Of a stretch of 64,000 nucleotides of DNA, positions 34,263 to 42,383 are shown piece by piece; the stretch's first letter is position 1; every line of letters starts with the position of its first letter. Below the pieces are notes generated by a model. It made no database searches, was not told the origin of the DNA, and worked only from the letters and a program-made list of their open reading frames with translations. A program made the position numbers and the translations under genes. This DNA is from an uncultured Duncaniella sp. (GTDB taxonomy: Bacteria; Bacteroidota; Bacteroidia; Bacteroidales; Muribaculaceae), in NCBI GenBank assembly GCA_910587165.1, contig CAJUKP010000010.1:1-64000 (forward strand), given 5' to 3'.

Positions 34263-34544
34263 ATGACAAAAGCAGACATCGTCAACGAGATTTCCAAGTC
34301 GACCGGTATCGAGAAGGCCAACGTGCTCGTGACAATCGAGAAGTTCATGGAAACCGTCAAGGACTCTCTTGCTCACGGGGAGAATGTATATCTCCGCGGA
34401 TTTGGCAGCTTCATCATCAAGGTACGTTCCGAGAAGACTGCACGCAACATCTCAAAGAACACTACCATCATCATCCCCGAGCACCGCATCCCCGCATTCA
34501 AGCCTGCCAAGGTGTTCATGGAGGAAGTGAAGAGCGCCGAGTGA
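34263..34544 (+). CDS. HU/IHF-family DNA-binding protein
   Basis: This 93-residue nucleoid protein has the dimerising helices (MTKADIVNEISKSTGI) and the beta-arm region with RGFGSF and RIPAFKPAK, where the arm proline inserts between bases. HU and IHF bend DNA and help replication and transcription. It is a normal-length member. The next reading frame, the 29-residue basic protein, follows 93 bp later. Confidence 0.93.
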   Translation: MTKADIVNEISKSTGIEKANVLVTIEKFMETVKDSLAHGENVYLRGFGSFIIKVRSEKTARNISKNTTIIIPEHRIPAFKPAKVFMEEVKSAE

Positions 34545-34637
34545 CAACAGGCTCGGAATGCTCCGGATCTCTCTCCCCACTCCCGTTGAAACAAATACAG
34601 ACAACACTATAACATAACTTCAATCACCTACATCACC

Positions 34638-34727
34638 ATGCCCAGCGGAAAAAAACGTAAAGGCCACAAGATGGCAACACACAAGCGTAAGAAACGCCTT
34701 CGCAAGAACCGTCACAAGAAGAAATAA
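34638..34727 (+). CDS. Tiny basic COX24/AURKAIP1-like protein (29 aa)
   Basis: A 29-residue reading frame starts with MPSGKKRKGHKMATHKRKK and ends in RKNRHKKK; about 55 percent of residues are Lys, Arg or His. It matches the short Bacteroidota proteins annotated as AURKAIP1/COX24 domain, related to mitochondrial ribosomal protein mS38 and thus likely a small ribosomal subunit component. It is too short for usual gene callers. It sits between the HU gene and the RNase E/G gene. The composition and start context support a real gene; the ribosomal role is inferred from family. Confidence 0.85.
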   Translation: MPSGKKRKGHKMATHKRKKRLRKNRHKKK

Positions 34728-34762
34728 TTGAGACACCCGTAAAAGGCTAAAACGCTCAGAAA

Positions 34763-34838
34763 AAAGACGAGAACAAACGCGGTCGGACACGGGAGGACAG
34801 CTCCCTTGGTCTCCGGCAGCAGTTTGTTCTTGGTCTTT
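34763..34838 (+). promoter_or_regulatory. Long structured leader of the RNase E/G gene
   Basis: The ~130 bp between the tiny basic protein and the RNase E/G gene can fold into one extended hairpin: AAAGAC/GTCTTT (34763-34768 with 34833-34838), GAACAAAC/GTTTGTTC (34771-34778 with 34822-34829), CGGA/TCCG (34784-34787 with 34812-34815) and a GGGAG/CTCCC tip (34791-34805). No T run follows, so a terminator is less likely. RNase E of Enterobacteria controls itself through its own 5' leader; the same could apply here. Confidence 0.55.
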
Positions 34839-34859
34839 AGTCTATTAACGATCCAAACA

Positions 34860-36482
34860 ATGAAAAGTGAACTGATTGTCGACGTACAGCCGTCAGAAGT
34901 GTCAATAGCGCTTCTGGAGGATTCGCGCCTCGTCTCACTGCAGAAAGAGGCGCGCAACATCGCTTATGCGGTGGGCGACATCTACCTGGCGAAAGTCAAG
35001 AAACTGATGCCGGGTCTGAATGCCGCTTTCGTCAATGTCGGCTATGAGAAGGATGCTTTTCTTCATTATCTGGATCTTGGTTCGCAATTCTCAACCTACG
35101 CTTCGTTTCTCAAAAACGTGCTCGTCGATAAGAAAACCGATGTCACGGTGTCGAAAATGAAGCGTCTCCCTGACATTGACAAGCACGGGTCGGTCACGAA
35201 TGTCCTCCAGCCCGGTCAGGAGCTTCTCGTGCAGATTGTCAAGGAACCCATCTCCTCCAAGGGCCCGCGTCTCACCACAGAGATCACATTCACAGGCCGG
35301 TATATGGTGCTCATACCCTTCGGCGACAAGATTTCAGTGTCGCAGAAGATCAAGACTACCGAAGAGAAACTACGCCTTCGCCAACTCATCGACAGCATAC
35401 GCCCCAAGAATTTCGGCGTCATTATCCGCACCTCGGCCGAGGGCAAGAGCGTGCGTGAGCTTCACCATGAACTGAAGACTCTCCTGCATTGTTGGGAGGA
35501 TACCATCGAGAAGGCGCGCAAGGCATCGGCACCATCGCTGATATTCGAGGAGGAAAGCCGCATAGTCGGTATGTTGCGCGATGTTTTCTCGCCAACATTC
35601 GAGAGTATCCATGTCAACGACAAGGAGATTTTCGGTCAGATCGAGAAGTATGTGGCGCTCATCGCTCCCGAAAGTTCGGATATAGTGAAGTACTATGACA
35701 GCGATATCCCCATCTTCGATCATTTCAGCATCACCAGGCAGATCAAATCATCGTTCGGAAAGACGGTCTCATTCAGATCCGGAGCCTATATAATCATCGA
35801 ACATACCGAAGCGCTCCATGTGATCGACGTCAACTCCGGCAACCGTTCCAAGGCTGCCTCCGATCAGGAGAGCAATGCCATAGAGGTGAATCTCAGGGCT
35901 GCCGATGAAATTGCCCGCCAGTTGCGGTTGCGCGACATGGGCGGCATCATAGTGATCGACTTCATCGACATGAACAAGGCCGAGCACCGGCAAAAGCTCT
36001 ATGAGCACATGAAAGAGGTGATGGCCAATGACAGGGCCCGTCACAACATCCTGCCTCTGAGTAAATTCGGACTCATGCAGATCACACGTCAGCGGGTACG
36101 CCCCGCACTTGACATCGTAACCACCGAGGAGTGTCCCTCATGTCACGGAAAAGGTGAGATCGCGCCTTCGCTTCTCTTTACCGACACCCTGCATGAGAAA
36201 CTTGCCTATCTGGTCAATACTCTCAAGGTAAAGCATTTCGTTCTGTATGTCCACCCTTACGTGGCCGCATATCTCAAGAAAGGCATCCCGTCGCTCTACA
36301 GAAGCTGGCAATGGGAGTTCGGATTCAATTTCCGAATCAAGCCGGATGAGTCACTTGCATATCTGCAATACCGTGTGCTCGATTCAGAGAGAAACGAAAT
36401 AGATCTCAAGGAGGAAAAGGATATGGCATCCTCGGCCTCGAAACAAAATTCACGAACCAAGAATTTCGGAAAGGAAGATTAA
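34860..36482 (+). CDS. rng: Ribonuclease E/G family protein
   Basis: This 540-residue endoribonuclease has an S1 RNA-binding region (VNAAFVNVGYEKDAF), the catalytic DNase I-like region with two metal-binding aspartates (HVIDVNSGN and IIVIDFIDM) and the Zn-link motif CPSCHGKG that joins subunits. Its size fits RNase G, with no long degradosome tail. It processes rRNA and starts mRNA decay. The start at 34860 lies after a folded leader; an in-frame upstream ATG at 34806 falls inside the hairpin and was not used. Confidence 0.93.
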   Translation: MKSELIVDVQPSEVSIALLEDSRLVSLQKEARNIAYAVGDIYLAKVKKLMPGLNAAFVNVGYEKDAFLHYLDLGSQFSTYASFLKNVLVDKKTDVTVSKMKRLPDIDKHGSVTNVLQPGQELLVQIVKEPISSKGPRLTTEITFTGRYMVLIPFGDKISVSQKIKTTEEKLRLRQLIDSIRPKNFGVIIRTSAEGKSVRELHHELKTLLHCWEDTIEKARKASAPSLIFEEESRIVGMLRDVFSPTFESIHVNDKEIFGQIEKYVALIAPESSDIVKYYDSDIPIFDHFSITRQIKSSFGKTVSFRSGAYIIIEHTEALHVIDVNSGNRSKAASDQESNAIEVNLRAADEIARQLRLRDMGGIIVIDFIDMNKAEHRQKLYEHMKEVMANDRARHNILPLSKFGLMQITRQRVRPALDIVTTEECPSCHGKGEIAPSLLFTDTLHEKLAYLVNTLKVKHFVLYVHPYVAAYLKKGIPSLYRSWQWEFGFNFRIKPDESLAYLQYRVLDSERNEIDLKEEKDMASSASKQNSRTKNFGKED

Positions 36483-36517
36483 AGATCCGCTCCGACAGCC
36501 GAAAAATTTTTAACGCA

Positions 36518-36548
36518 GGCGCCCGACGAACCAGATTCGCCGGGCGCC
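36518..36548. terminator. GC-rich hairpin between convergent genes
   Basis: GGCGCCCGACGAA / TTCGCCGGGCGCC, 13 bp with one mismatch and a 5-nt loop, lies between the ends of the RNase E/G gene and the ATPase-TOPRIM gene. There is no clear T run, so it may be a bidirectional, non-classical terminator. Confidence 0.6.
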
Positions 36549-36557
36549 CTTGTGTCA

Positions 36558-38123
36558 TCACAGGAATATTCCTTTCACAGCCTTGCGGAGTTCATCGGCT
36601 CCGTCAAGGTCGCGGCGGAGTATGTCGAGCACGGCCCTGATCATAGAATCCTTGTCATCTTTCTTCAGTCCGCATAGTCTGGCTACATGGCTTTCCGAGA
36701 TCATGGTCTTTCTGTTATAGACTTTGAGTATGGCGGCATAGTCCCCGTCGCGCAGATAGCGCCTGAATTCACGGCACAACTCCTCGTAGATACCACGGGG
36801 GTTGATCTCCCGGGCCAGGTCGGAGATATGGTTCTCAAGTTGAGAGATGTTTGCAAATCGCCCGTCGATCCTGTGCTCCACTCCCCGTTTCACCCGATGG
36901 CGGGTATGTTGCAGTGCCTGCTGGCGCAGCTCACCCTCGAATAGTTTCATTATGGTGCGTTTCACCTTTGCGAACACCTCATCGGGGTCGCGGCGGTTCA
37001 CACGGGCAACGGTGCGGATCACCTCCTCAAGCATGAAAATATTCTCTACTTCAGCAACTTCCGGAACGAGTATCTGCTTCTTGCGCAGATAACCCACCTC
37101 ACCTTCGTCGCGCCTGTCACGATCGACTATTCCGAATGCATTCAGGCTGTGCAGGGCTTTGAGACTGTTGAAAGTGCGGGTAGATTCGATCACTCTGTCG
37201 CAGCCTCCGAGAGATTTCACGGAATAGTCATTGAATATCAGCGGATAGAGTTTTGCATCTATGGAGTTTTTCCCGTCTCCTTCAATGAAGAGCACCGGCT
37301 TGCGCTCCCCTAAGATGGCGAGATATACATCGTCGTCAAGGACATCCGGAGATGTTATGAAATCGTAGTCCCACTCCCAATTTCCGCGTTGCAGTTCACA
37401 GCTTTTCACCCACACCATCAGACCTTCGCTTCGCGAGGAGGCAAACTGCAGGTCATGGGTGATGTAGATGAATGTGCAGTCGGGGCGCCAACGTTCTATC
37501 CGCTCCCATAGAGCACTGTTGGTGGTGGGATGTAGAAATCTCGCGGGAGAGTCGACGATTATCACCGAACCGGAAGGGATGAGTGATATGGCGCCGAGAT
37601 AGTACATCACCGCCTTCTCACCGTCAGAGAGTTTTGTGGCCGCGTATGAATCGTCGGGGGTGTCCTGACGGCTGAAAAGCATACGCCCGCTCTCGACAAG
37701 CACATGATTGTCGGGAAACAGGTGTTTCCAATGCCCCATGACACGTTCGAGCCGGGTGGCTTTCGGCTTCTTTTCCGGCGGGTCGAATTTGTCGGCGAGC
37801 AATGTCAGCATTTCTTCGTTGAGCAGGATGCCTATCAATCTGTCAAACTCGCCTCTGAGATCAGAGCGCAGCAGGCTCCCTTCGGCGATTGTCTGACGGT
37901 ATATGCTGTCGATGGATCCCTCGGAATTATCTTCGTTGTCCTTGACATATAGGGCCTTGAGTGCTGAGAGCCTGACGGCATTTCCGCCAAGGTCGGCTGC
38001 CAGACGGTTGGCAAACCTGGTTTTGCCGGCTCCGTTTGCGCCGATCACCACTATATGGCGTGTGGCACTGATGTCTACCTCAGGTGCCGGGGCACCTTTG
38101 CGGGGTGGAAAAGGAATGTTCAT
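36558..38123 (-). CDS. ABC-type ATPase fused to DUF4435 (TOPRIM) domain
   Basis: This 521-residue protein joins two modules. Residues 1-230 form an ABC/SMC-like ATPase: Walker A GANGAGKT (28-35), signature LSDGEK (164-169), Walker B SVIIVDSP (Asp190) and H-loop ITHD (His222). The usual catalytic Glu after the Walker B Asp is Ser191. Residues ~270-400 match DUF4435, a TOPRIM-like fold: FIEGDGKNS (Glu280), GIVDRDRR (Asp333, Asp335) and EVAEVENIFML. The rest is helical. OLD nucleases and the AriA/AriB parts of the PARIS anti-phage system use this ATPase plus TOPRIM combination. It is followed 12 bp upstream by the PAP2 gene. Defence is a hypothesis; neighbours are not defence genes. Confidence 0.82.
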   Translation of the reverse strand: MNIPFPPRKGAPAPEVDISATRHIVVIGANGAGKTRFANRLAADLGGNAVRLSALKALYVKDNEDNSEGSIDSIYRQTIAEGSLLRSDLRGEFDRLIGILLNEEMLTLLADKFDPPEKKPKATRLERVMGHWKHLFPDNHVLVESGRMLFSRQDTPDDSYAATKLSDGEKAVMYYLGAISLIPSGSVIIVDSPARFLHPTTNSALWERIERWRPDCTFIYITHDLQFASSRSEGLMVWVKSCELQRGNWEWDYDFITSPDVLDDDVYLAILGERKPVLFIEGDGKNSIDAKLYPLIFNDYSVKSLGGCDRVIESTRTFNSLKALHSLNAFGIVDRDRRDEGEVGYLRKKQILVPEVAEVENIFMLEEVIRTVARVNRRDPDEVFAKVKRTIMKLFEGELRQQALQHTRHRVKRGVEHRIDGRFANISQLENHISDLAREINPRGIYEELCREFRRYLRDGDYAAILKVYNRKTMISESHVARLCGLKKDDKDSMIRAVLDILRRDLDGADELRKAVKGIFL

Positions 38124-38135
38124 GGCTGACAGGTG

Positions 38136-39374
38136 TTAGAATTCGTAGCGTGATGATATATTGAAAAGCAGAGATGAGGATATGCCCGAGGCCGAGGCTG
38201 TCACCGGTATGTGGAATGATGGCGACGGGTACAGGTTGAATTTGTAGCGGGCCATCTCATATCCTATGGAGGCCCGCGCGGAAAAACGCGGACTGAGCCT
38301 GAGGGCAAAGCCCACGTCTATGCGGCCGAACGGGGTTCCGGCACAGCTTCTCACGGCGTTGTCAAGCACATTGAGCGGAAAGTTGTAGCGGTAGCCTATT
38401 CCTGCCTCTGCATTTACGCTCAGACGTTTGCTGAGTGCGCACGTGTAGTAGGGGAGTGCTATCAGTCCGAGAGACGAGAGTGATTTGACATACGTCCGGT
38501 CATTGTTGACGTCTACATTGATCGGCATTGACAGAAGTCCGAGTTCAAGGGCAAGTCCCCAGTGGTCGCTCGCGCCCCAGGCTCCGCGCAGTGCGGCTGA
38601 AAGTGCCGGCATCCTCTCGATCTCCATTCTTCCGGCATAGATCTTTCCAAGCGGCAGAGACAGACCGCATTCAAGTGAAAGATAGGAGAAGTTGTTGTTG
38701 GGGCGGAGATCCTCACCTTTTATCTCGAGTTGATTCTGGCCGAAAATCAGATCTCCTATCAGATAGCCGAGTTCTGTGGCAAGTATTCCTATACCGGCTC
38801 CGGCCACCACATCGGTGGGATAGTGATGGCGGTCCACCACTCTTTCCACGGCTATTCCTGTGGCCAGCGTATAGGCACCGAGCGTGTACCACGGTGATAT
38901 GTGCCCGAGTTCCTTGGCCACCATCGTGGCACCCATGAAAGCTATGGCCGAGTGGCCGGAGGGGAATGACCGGTGGTCAGATCCGTCAGGCCTTTCCGAA
39001 TCCATGCCGCTTTTCATCCCCTTGACGGTGGCAGCCATTATTGAGGCCGACAACCCTTGTGATACGGCCATTCTTCCCCAGCCGGAGCGTGTGGGCGCAC
39101 CGGCGGCTTTCATGACCCAAGGGAATACAGCGGGGGCAAAACGGAGAATGTCTGTTCCCCGGTCGGATTTCACTTCGGTCGGAACTATATGGCCCGGTGA
39201 GGGATAGATTGAACGCAAAGCGGCGGCACTGCCTGCCATGACACCTCCTGCCACAATTCCCGGCCACGGCGATGGTGTGATGCTGTCGGCCACGGTATGG
39301 CTGGATGGCGTCTCAGCCCCGAGGCGGAGCATGATGCCTGATATCGTGAGGAATATGACTAAGCGAAGTTTCAT
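38136..39374 (-). CDS. PAP2 phosphatase with C-terminal beta-barrel-like domain
   Basis: This 412-residue envelope protein begins with a signal peptide or signal anchor. Residues ~70-210 are a PAP2 phosphatase with the three motifs K-x6-RP (Lys121, Arg128-Pro129), PSGH (138-141) and R-x5-H-x3-D (Arg178, His184, Asp188), acting on lipid phosphates or pyrophosphates. From ~220 the chain is a series of alternating strands with many aromatic residues, ending in ISSRYEF, the kind of terminal Phe seen in outer-membrane barrels. So a phosphatase may be tied to the outer membrane. It is likely co-transcribed with the ATPase-TOPRIM gene 12 bp downstream. Substrate unknown; lipid A or undecaprenyl pyrophosphate are possible. 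Confidence 0.82.
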   Translation of the reverse strand: MKLRLVIFLTISGIMLRLGAETPSSHTVADSITPSPWPGIVAGGVMAGSAAALRSIYPSPGHIVPTEVKSDRGTDILRFAPAVFPWVMKAAGAPTRSGWGRMAVSQGLSASIMAATVKGMKSGMDSERPDGSDHRSFPSGHSAIAFMGATMVAKELGHISPWYTLGAYTLATGIAVERVVDRHHYPTDVVAGAGIGILATELGYLIGDLIFGQNQLEIKGEDLRPNNNFSYLSLECGLSLPLGKIYAGRMEIERMPALSAALRGAWGASDHWGLALELGLLSMPINVDVNNDRTYVKSLSSLGLIALPYYTCALSKRLSVNAEAGIGYRYNFPLNVLDNAVRSCAGTPFGRIDVGFALRLSPRFSARASIGYEMARYKFNLYPSPSFHIPVTASASGISSSLLFNISSRYEF

Positions 39375-39420
39375 CTACAATATAACACACGATGCCCCTG
39401 TTTTGTTATGTCGTGAAAAA

Positions 39421-40365
39421 TCAGGTCCGTTGATATTCTGACGGTGACATCCCTGTGAGGTGTTTGAAATATTTACCGAACGATGATTGGTTTGGAAAGT
39501 TGAGCTCGTAGGCCACCTGCTGGATATTTTTTCCTGAGAATCTCAGCAGGTTCTTGGCTTCGAGAATGACATAGCTGTCGATGAGCTCGGATGCCGATTG
39601 TCCTGTATGCTCTTTTATGATGAGAGAGAGGTATTTAGGGGAAATGAAAAGTTTCGATGCGTAAAATGATACCGATCTTTCCTGACGGTGGTGCAGATGG
39701 ACCAGTTTCATGAACTCGTGGACATATCCCGATCTCCGGGATCTCACCTGTACGGGTTCAGGTCGGTTATCTGCCCTTGACAAATAGAACTGTATTATCT
39801 GGTAGGTCAGAGCGGCGATCAGATTGCGCGCGATGGATTTGGTGAACATTCCGCTGTTGCCGGGCTCGCTGTTGTGCCTGAGCATGAGGAAATATTCCCT
39901 GAGAAGTTCGGTCTCGCGTTCTGTAAGGGTTATGGTTGGAGGCGGGTTATGACGCTCACCGAGATTGGCGATCGACCCGATTAGGTTGATATCGAAATTC
40001 ACATCGCGCAGGAATGTGTTTGAGACGAACAGCATATAGCAATCGAGATTGTTCCACTCGATTCCTTTGACCTCTATTATCGACCCCGGGTCGATGATGG
40101 TGAGCGAGTTGTCAGTCATGCGGCATGGAACGAGATTCATCTCTATGTCAAGCGCACCGCTGAAACATAGCAACCATGCCATCCCTTCTATACGGATGGG
40201 GCCCTCCCCGCGGCGACTCTTTGTCCCCGGATTCTCGGGACTGTCCATGTTTCCACGGTTCTCCTCCGTGATGCGGATGAGAATGTAATCGTCGCTGAGA
40301 TTGGAGAACTCCGACACGAATTGCCGCAAAACTCCCAACTGCTGGAGATTGATTGTCTTTCCCAT
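39421..40365 (-). CDS. AraC-family transcriptional regulator
   Basis: This 314-residue protein has an N-terminal cupin-like sensor (about residues 1-190, VNIDINLIG-like segments) and a C-terminal double helix-turn-helix: LFISPKYLSLIIKEHTGQSA and IQQVAYELNFPNQSSFGKYFKHLTG, the AraC signature. It is divergent from sppA. Ligand and targets are unknown. A TAAATTTG -7 box is 5 bp before the start codon, giving an almost leaderless transcript. Confidence 0.92.
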   Translation of the reverse strand: MGKTINLQQLGVLRQFVSEFSNLSDDYILIRITEENRGNMDSPENPGTKSRRGEGPIRIEGMAWLLCFSGALDIEMNLVPCRMTDNSLTIIDPGSIIEVKGIEWNNLDCYMLFVSNTFLRDVNFDINLIGSIANLGERHNPPPTITLTERETELLREYFLMLRHNSEPGNSGMFTKSIARNLIAALTYQIIQFYLSRADNRPEPVQVRSRRSGYVHEFMKLVHLHHRQERSVSFYASKLFISPKYLSLIIKEHTGQSASELIDSYVILEAKNLLRFSGKNIQQVAYELNFPNQSSFGKYFKHLTGMSPSEYQRT

Positions 40366-40369
40366 ATCG

Positions 40370-40377
40370 CAAATTTA
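40370..40377 (-). promoter_or_regulatory. Promoter -7 box of the AraC-type gene
   Basis: TAAATTTG on the minus strand, directly upstream of the start codon; the -33 box is unclear. The rest of the 40378-40592 gap is AT-rich and contains the sppA promoter. Confidence 0.45.
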
Positions 40378-40522
40378 GTCATAATTGCTTATATTATGTG
40401 AATATGAGGGAATAAATTGACCTTTTTGGCGATTTTTGAGGAAGAATTGGATAATCTTGACAAAAAAGTTTAGCTGCATAACCGTCAAAAAAACGTCAAT
40501 AAGACAAATAGGTGTGAAAATA

Positions 40523-40554
40523 TTTGCTAAAGCCGCCGAGTTGTCGTATTTTTG
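40523..40554 (+). promoter_or_regulatory. Promoter of the sppA-lpxK-pnp-thiL operon
   Basis: TTTG (40523-40526), 20-bp spacer and TATTTTTG (40547-40554) match the Bacteroidota consensus. The ATG of sppA lies 38 bp downstream. Confidence 0.72.
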
Positions 40555-40592
40555 CAATATAATCCGTTTTTCACGCAGTATCAAAAACAGTA

Positions 40593-42374
40593 ATGAAGAA
40601 ATTTTTCATCGCGTTCCTTGGCTCACTGGCCGGAATATGGTTCTCGCTTTTCATAGCCTTTGTAGGCTTCACTATAGTTATAGCCGCTGCAGCCGCATCT
40701 TCGCTCGGCAATAAGACCGTGTCTGAAATCAAGGAAGGGAGCTATCTCACCCTCTCGCTCTCAGGTACCATCAACGAGCGTCCCGGCACACTCAAGCCCA
40801 TGGAGGTTCTCCGCGGACTTGACAAAGATGTGACAGGCCTTAACCAGATTGTGGGTGCAATCCGTATGGCTGCCGAGGACGACCGCATCCGCGGCATCTA
40901 CATTGACTGCAAGGGCGCTTCGGCCGGTCTGGCACAGCATCAGGCCATAGTCGAGGCTCTTCATGATTTCAAAGGTATCGCCCCTGAGAAGTGGATATAT
41001 GCTTATTCCGATTACTTCACCCAGGGAGACTACTATATCGCCTCGGTGGCGGATTCGATATTCCTCAATCCCATAGGTATGGTGGACATACACGGATTAT
41101 CTACCACCAATATGTATTTCAAGAACCTTCTTGACAAGATGGGCGTCGAGATGCAGGTTGTGAAAGTCGGCACCTACAAAAGTGCAGTCGAGCCTTATCT
41201 TCTTGACAAGATGAGCGAGCCTGCCCGTGAGCAGCAGGAGCTTTTCCTCGGGAATATGTGGAAGTATGTGGCAGGGGATATCGCCGCATCGCGTGGCGTC
41301 ACTGTCGGTGATGTCAATGCGTGGGCAGACAGCCTTGTGTTTACACTTCCGGCAGAGAAAGTGCTTGGTATGAAAGTGGTGGACCGTCTCATCTATCGTC
41401 ATGAGATGGACGAGAGACTCATGTCGCTTACCGAGGTTGATGATATTGACAAGCTTCCTGCAGTCAGTGTCGTTGATTATTGCTCTGTAAAGGATATTGA
41501 CAAGAAAGGAAATGGAAAAGGAGCCAAAATCGGAGTTCTGTATGCAACCGGTGATATCACCGACGAGGACGGCGACGGCATTGTGGCTGCAAAGCTTGTG
41601 CCGGAGATTCTTGAAATTGCAGACGATGATGAGATTGACGGACTTGTGATGTGTGTCAACTCCGGTGGCGGATCGGCATTCGCTTCCGAGCAGATCTGGG
41701 AGGCTCTCGAACAATATAAGAAAATCACAGGCAAGCCTTTCTATGTGTCAATGTCGGACTATGCCGCATCCGGAGGCTATTATATCTCATGTGGCGCCGA
41801 CCGTATATACGCACAGCCCACTACACTTACCGGCTCGATCGGTATCTTCGGAATGATTCCCAATGCCCATGGTCTCATATCCGGCAAACTCGGAGTCAAT
41901 ACTTCGACTGTGGCCACCAATCCCCGCGCCGTGCCCATTTCTGTCATGGATCCGATGACACCCGCCCAGCGTGTGGCTATGCAGGCTTATGTGGAGCAGG
42001 GATATGATCTCTTTACCCGTCGTTGCGCCGAAGGCCGCGGCATGAGTCAGGACTCCATCAAGGCTATCGCCGAGGGTAGAGTGTGGGATGGAGCTGAGGC
42101 TCTCGCCAGAGGACTCGTCGATGAACTCGGTGGCCTTGATGCTGCTATCGCCGGCATGGCCAAGACTCTCAATGTCGAGACCTGGACAATCAAGGAGTAT
42201 CCTGTGCTCGAACCGAAATGGTATGATGTGATCATTGAGGCCGGAGCCGATCTGAAGGCTTCGGTGATTGATGAGGAACTCGGTGAGATGAAGTCAATCT
42301 ACGAGACGCTGAACACTGTCAAAGGCCTTGCTCCCGTGCAGGCCCGTATGGGTTTCTTCGAGGTTAATATCTGA
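40593..42374 (+). CDS. sppA: Signal peptide peptidase SppA (67K type)
   Basis: This 593-residue membrane protease degrades leftover signal peptides. It has one N-terminal transmembrane helix (residues ~5-35) and two Clp-like halves. The catalytic dyad is split as in E. coli SppA: Lys196 in KVGTYKSAVE in the first half and Ser393 in SDYAASGGYY in the second. It is the first gene of an operon with lpxK 9 bp later. Confidence 0.93.
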   Translation: MKKFFIAFLGSLAGIWFSLFIAFVGFTIVIAAAAASSLGNKTVSEIKEGSYLTLSLSGTINERPGTLKPMEVLRGLDKDVTGLNQIVGAIRMAAEDDRIRGIYIDCKGASAGLAQHQAIVEALHDFKGIAPEKWIYAYSDYFTQGDYYIASVADSIFLNPIGMVDIHGLSTTNMYFKNLLDKMGVEMQVVKVGTYKSAVEPYLLDKMSEPAREQQELFLGNMWKYVAGDIAASRGVTVGDVNAWADSLVFTLPAEKVLGMKVVDRLIYRHEMDERLMSLTEVDDIDKLPAVSVVDYCSVKDIDKKGNGKGAKIGVLYATGDITDEDGDGIVAAKLVPEILEIADDDEIDGLVMCVNSGGGSAFASEQIWEALEQYKKITGKPFYVSMSDYAASGGYYISCGADRIYAQPTTLTGSIGIFGMIPNAHGLISGKLGVNTSTVATNPRAVPISVMDPMTPAQRVAMQAYVEQGYDLFTRRCAEGRGMSQDSIKAIAEGRVWDGAEALARGLVDELGGLDAAIAGMAKTLNVETWTIKEYPVLEPKWYDVIIEAGADLKASVIDEELGEMKSIYETLNTVKGLAPVQARMGFFEVNI

Positions 42375-42383
42375 TCCGTTGCC

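Noticed and set aside
36558..38123. Firm call as a PARIS defence system
   Set aside because: Architecture is similar, but the fused protein is short, Walker B is altered and no defence genes or mobile elements are nearby; kept as a hypothesis only.
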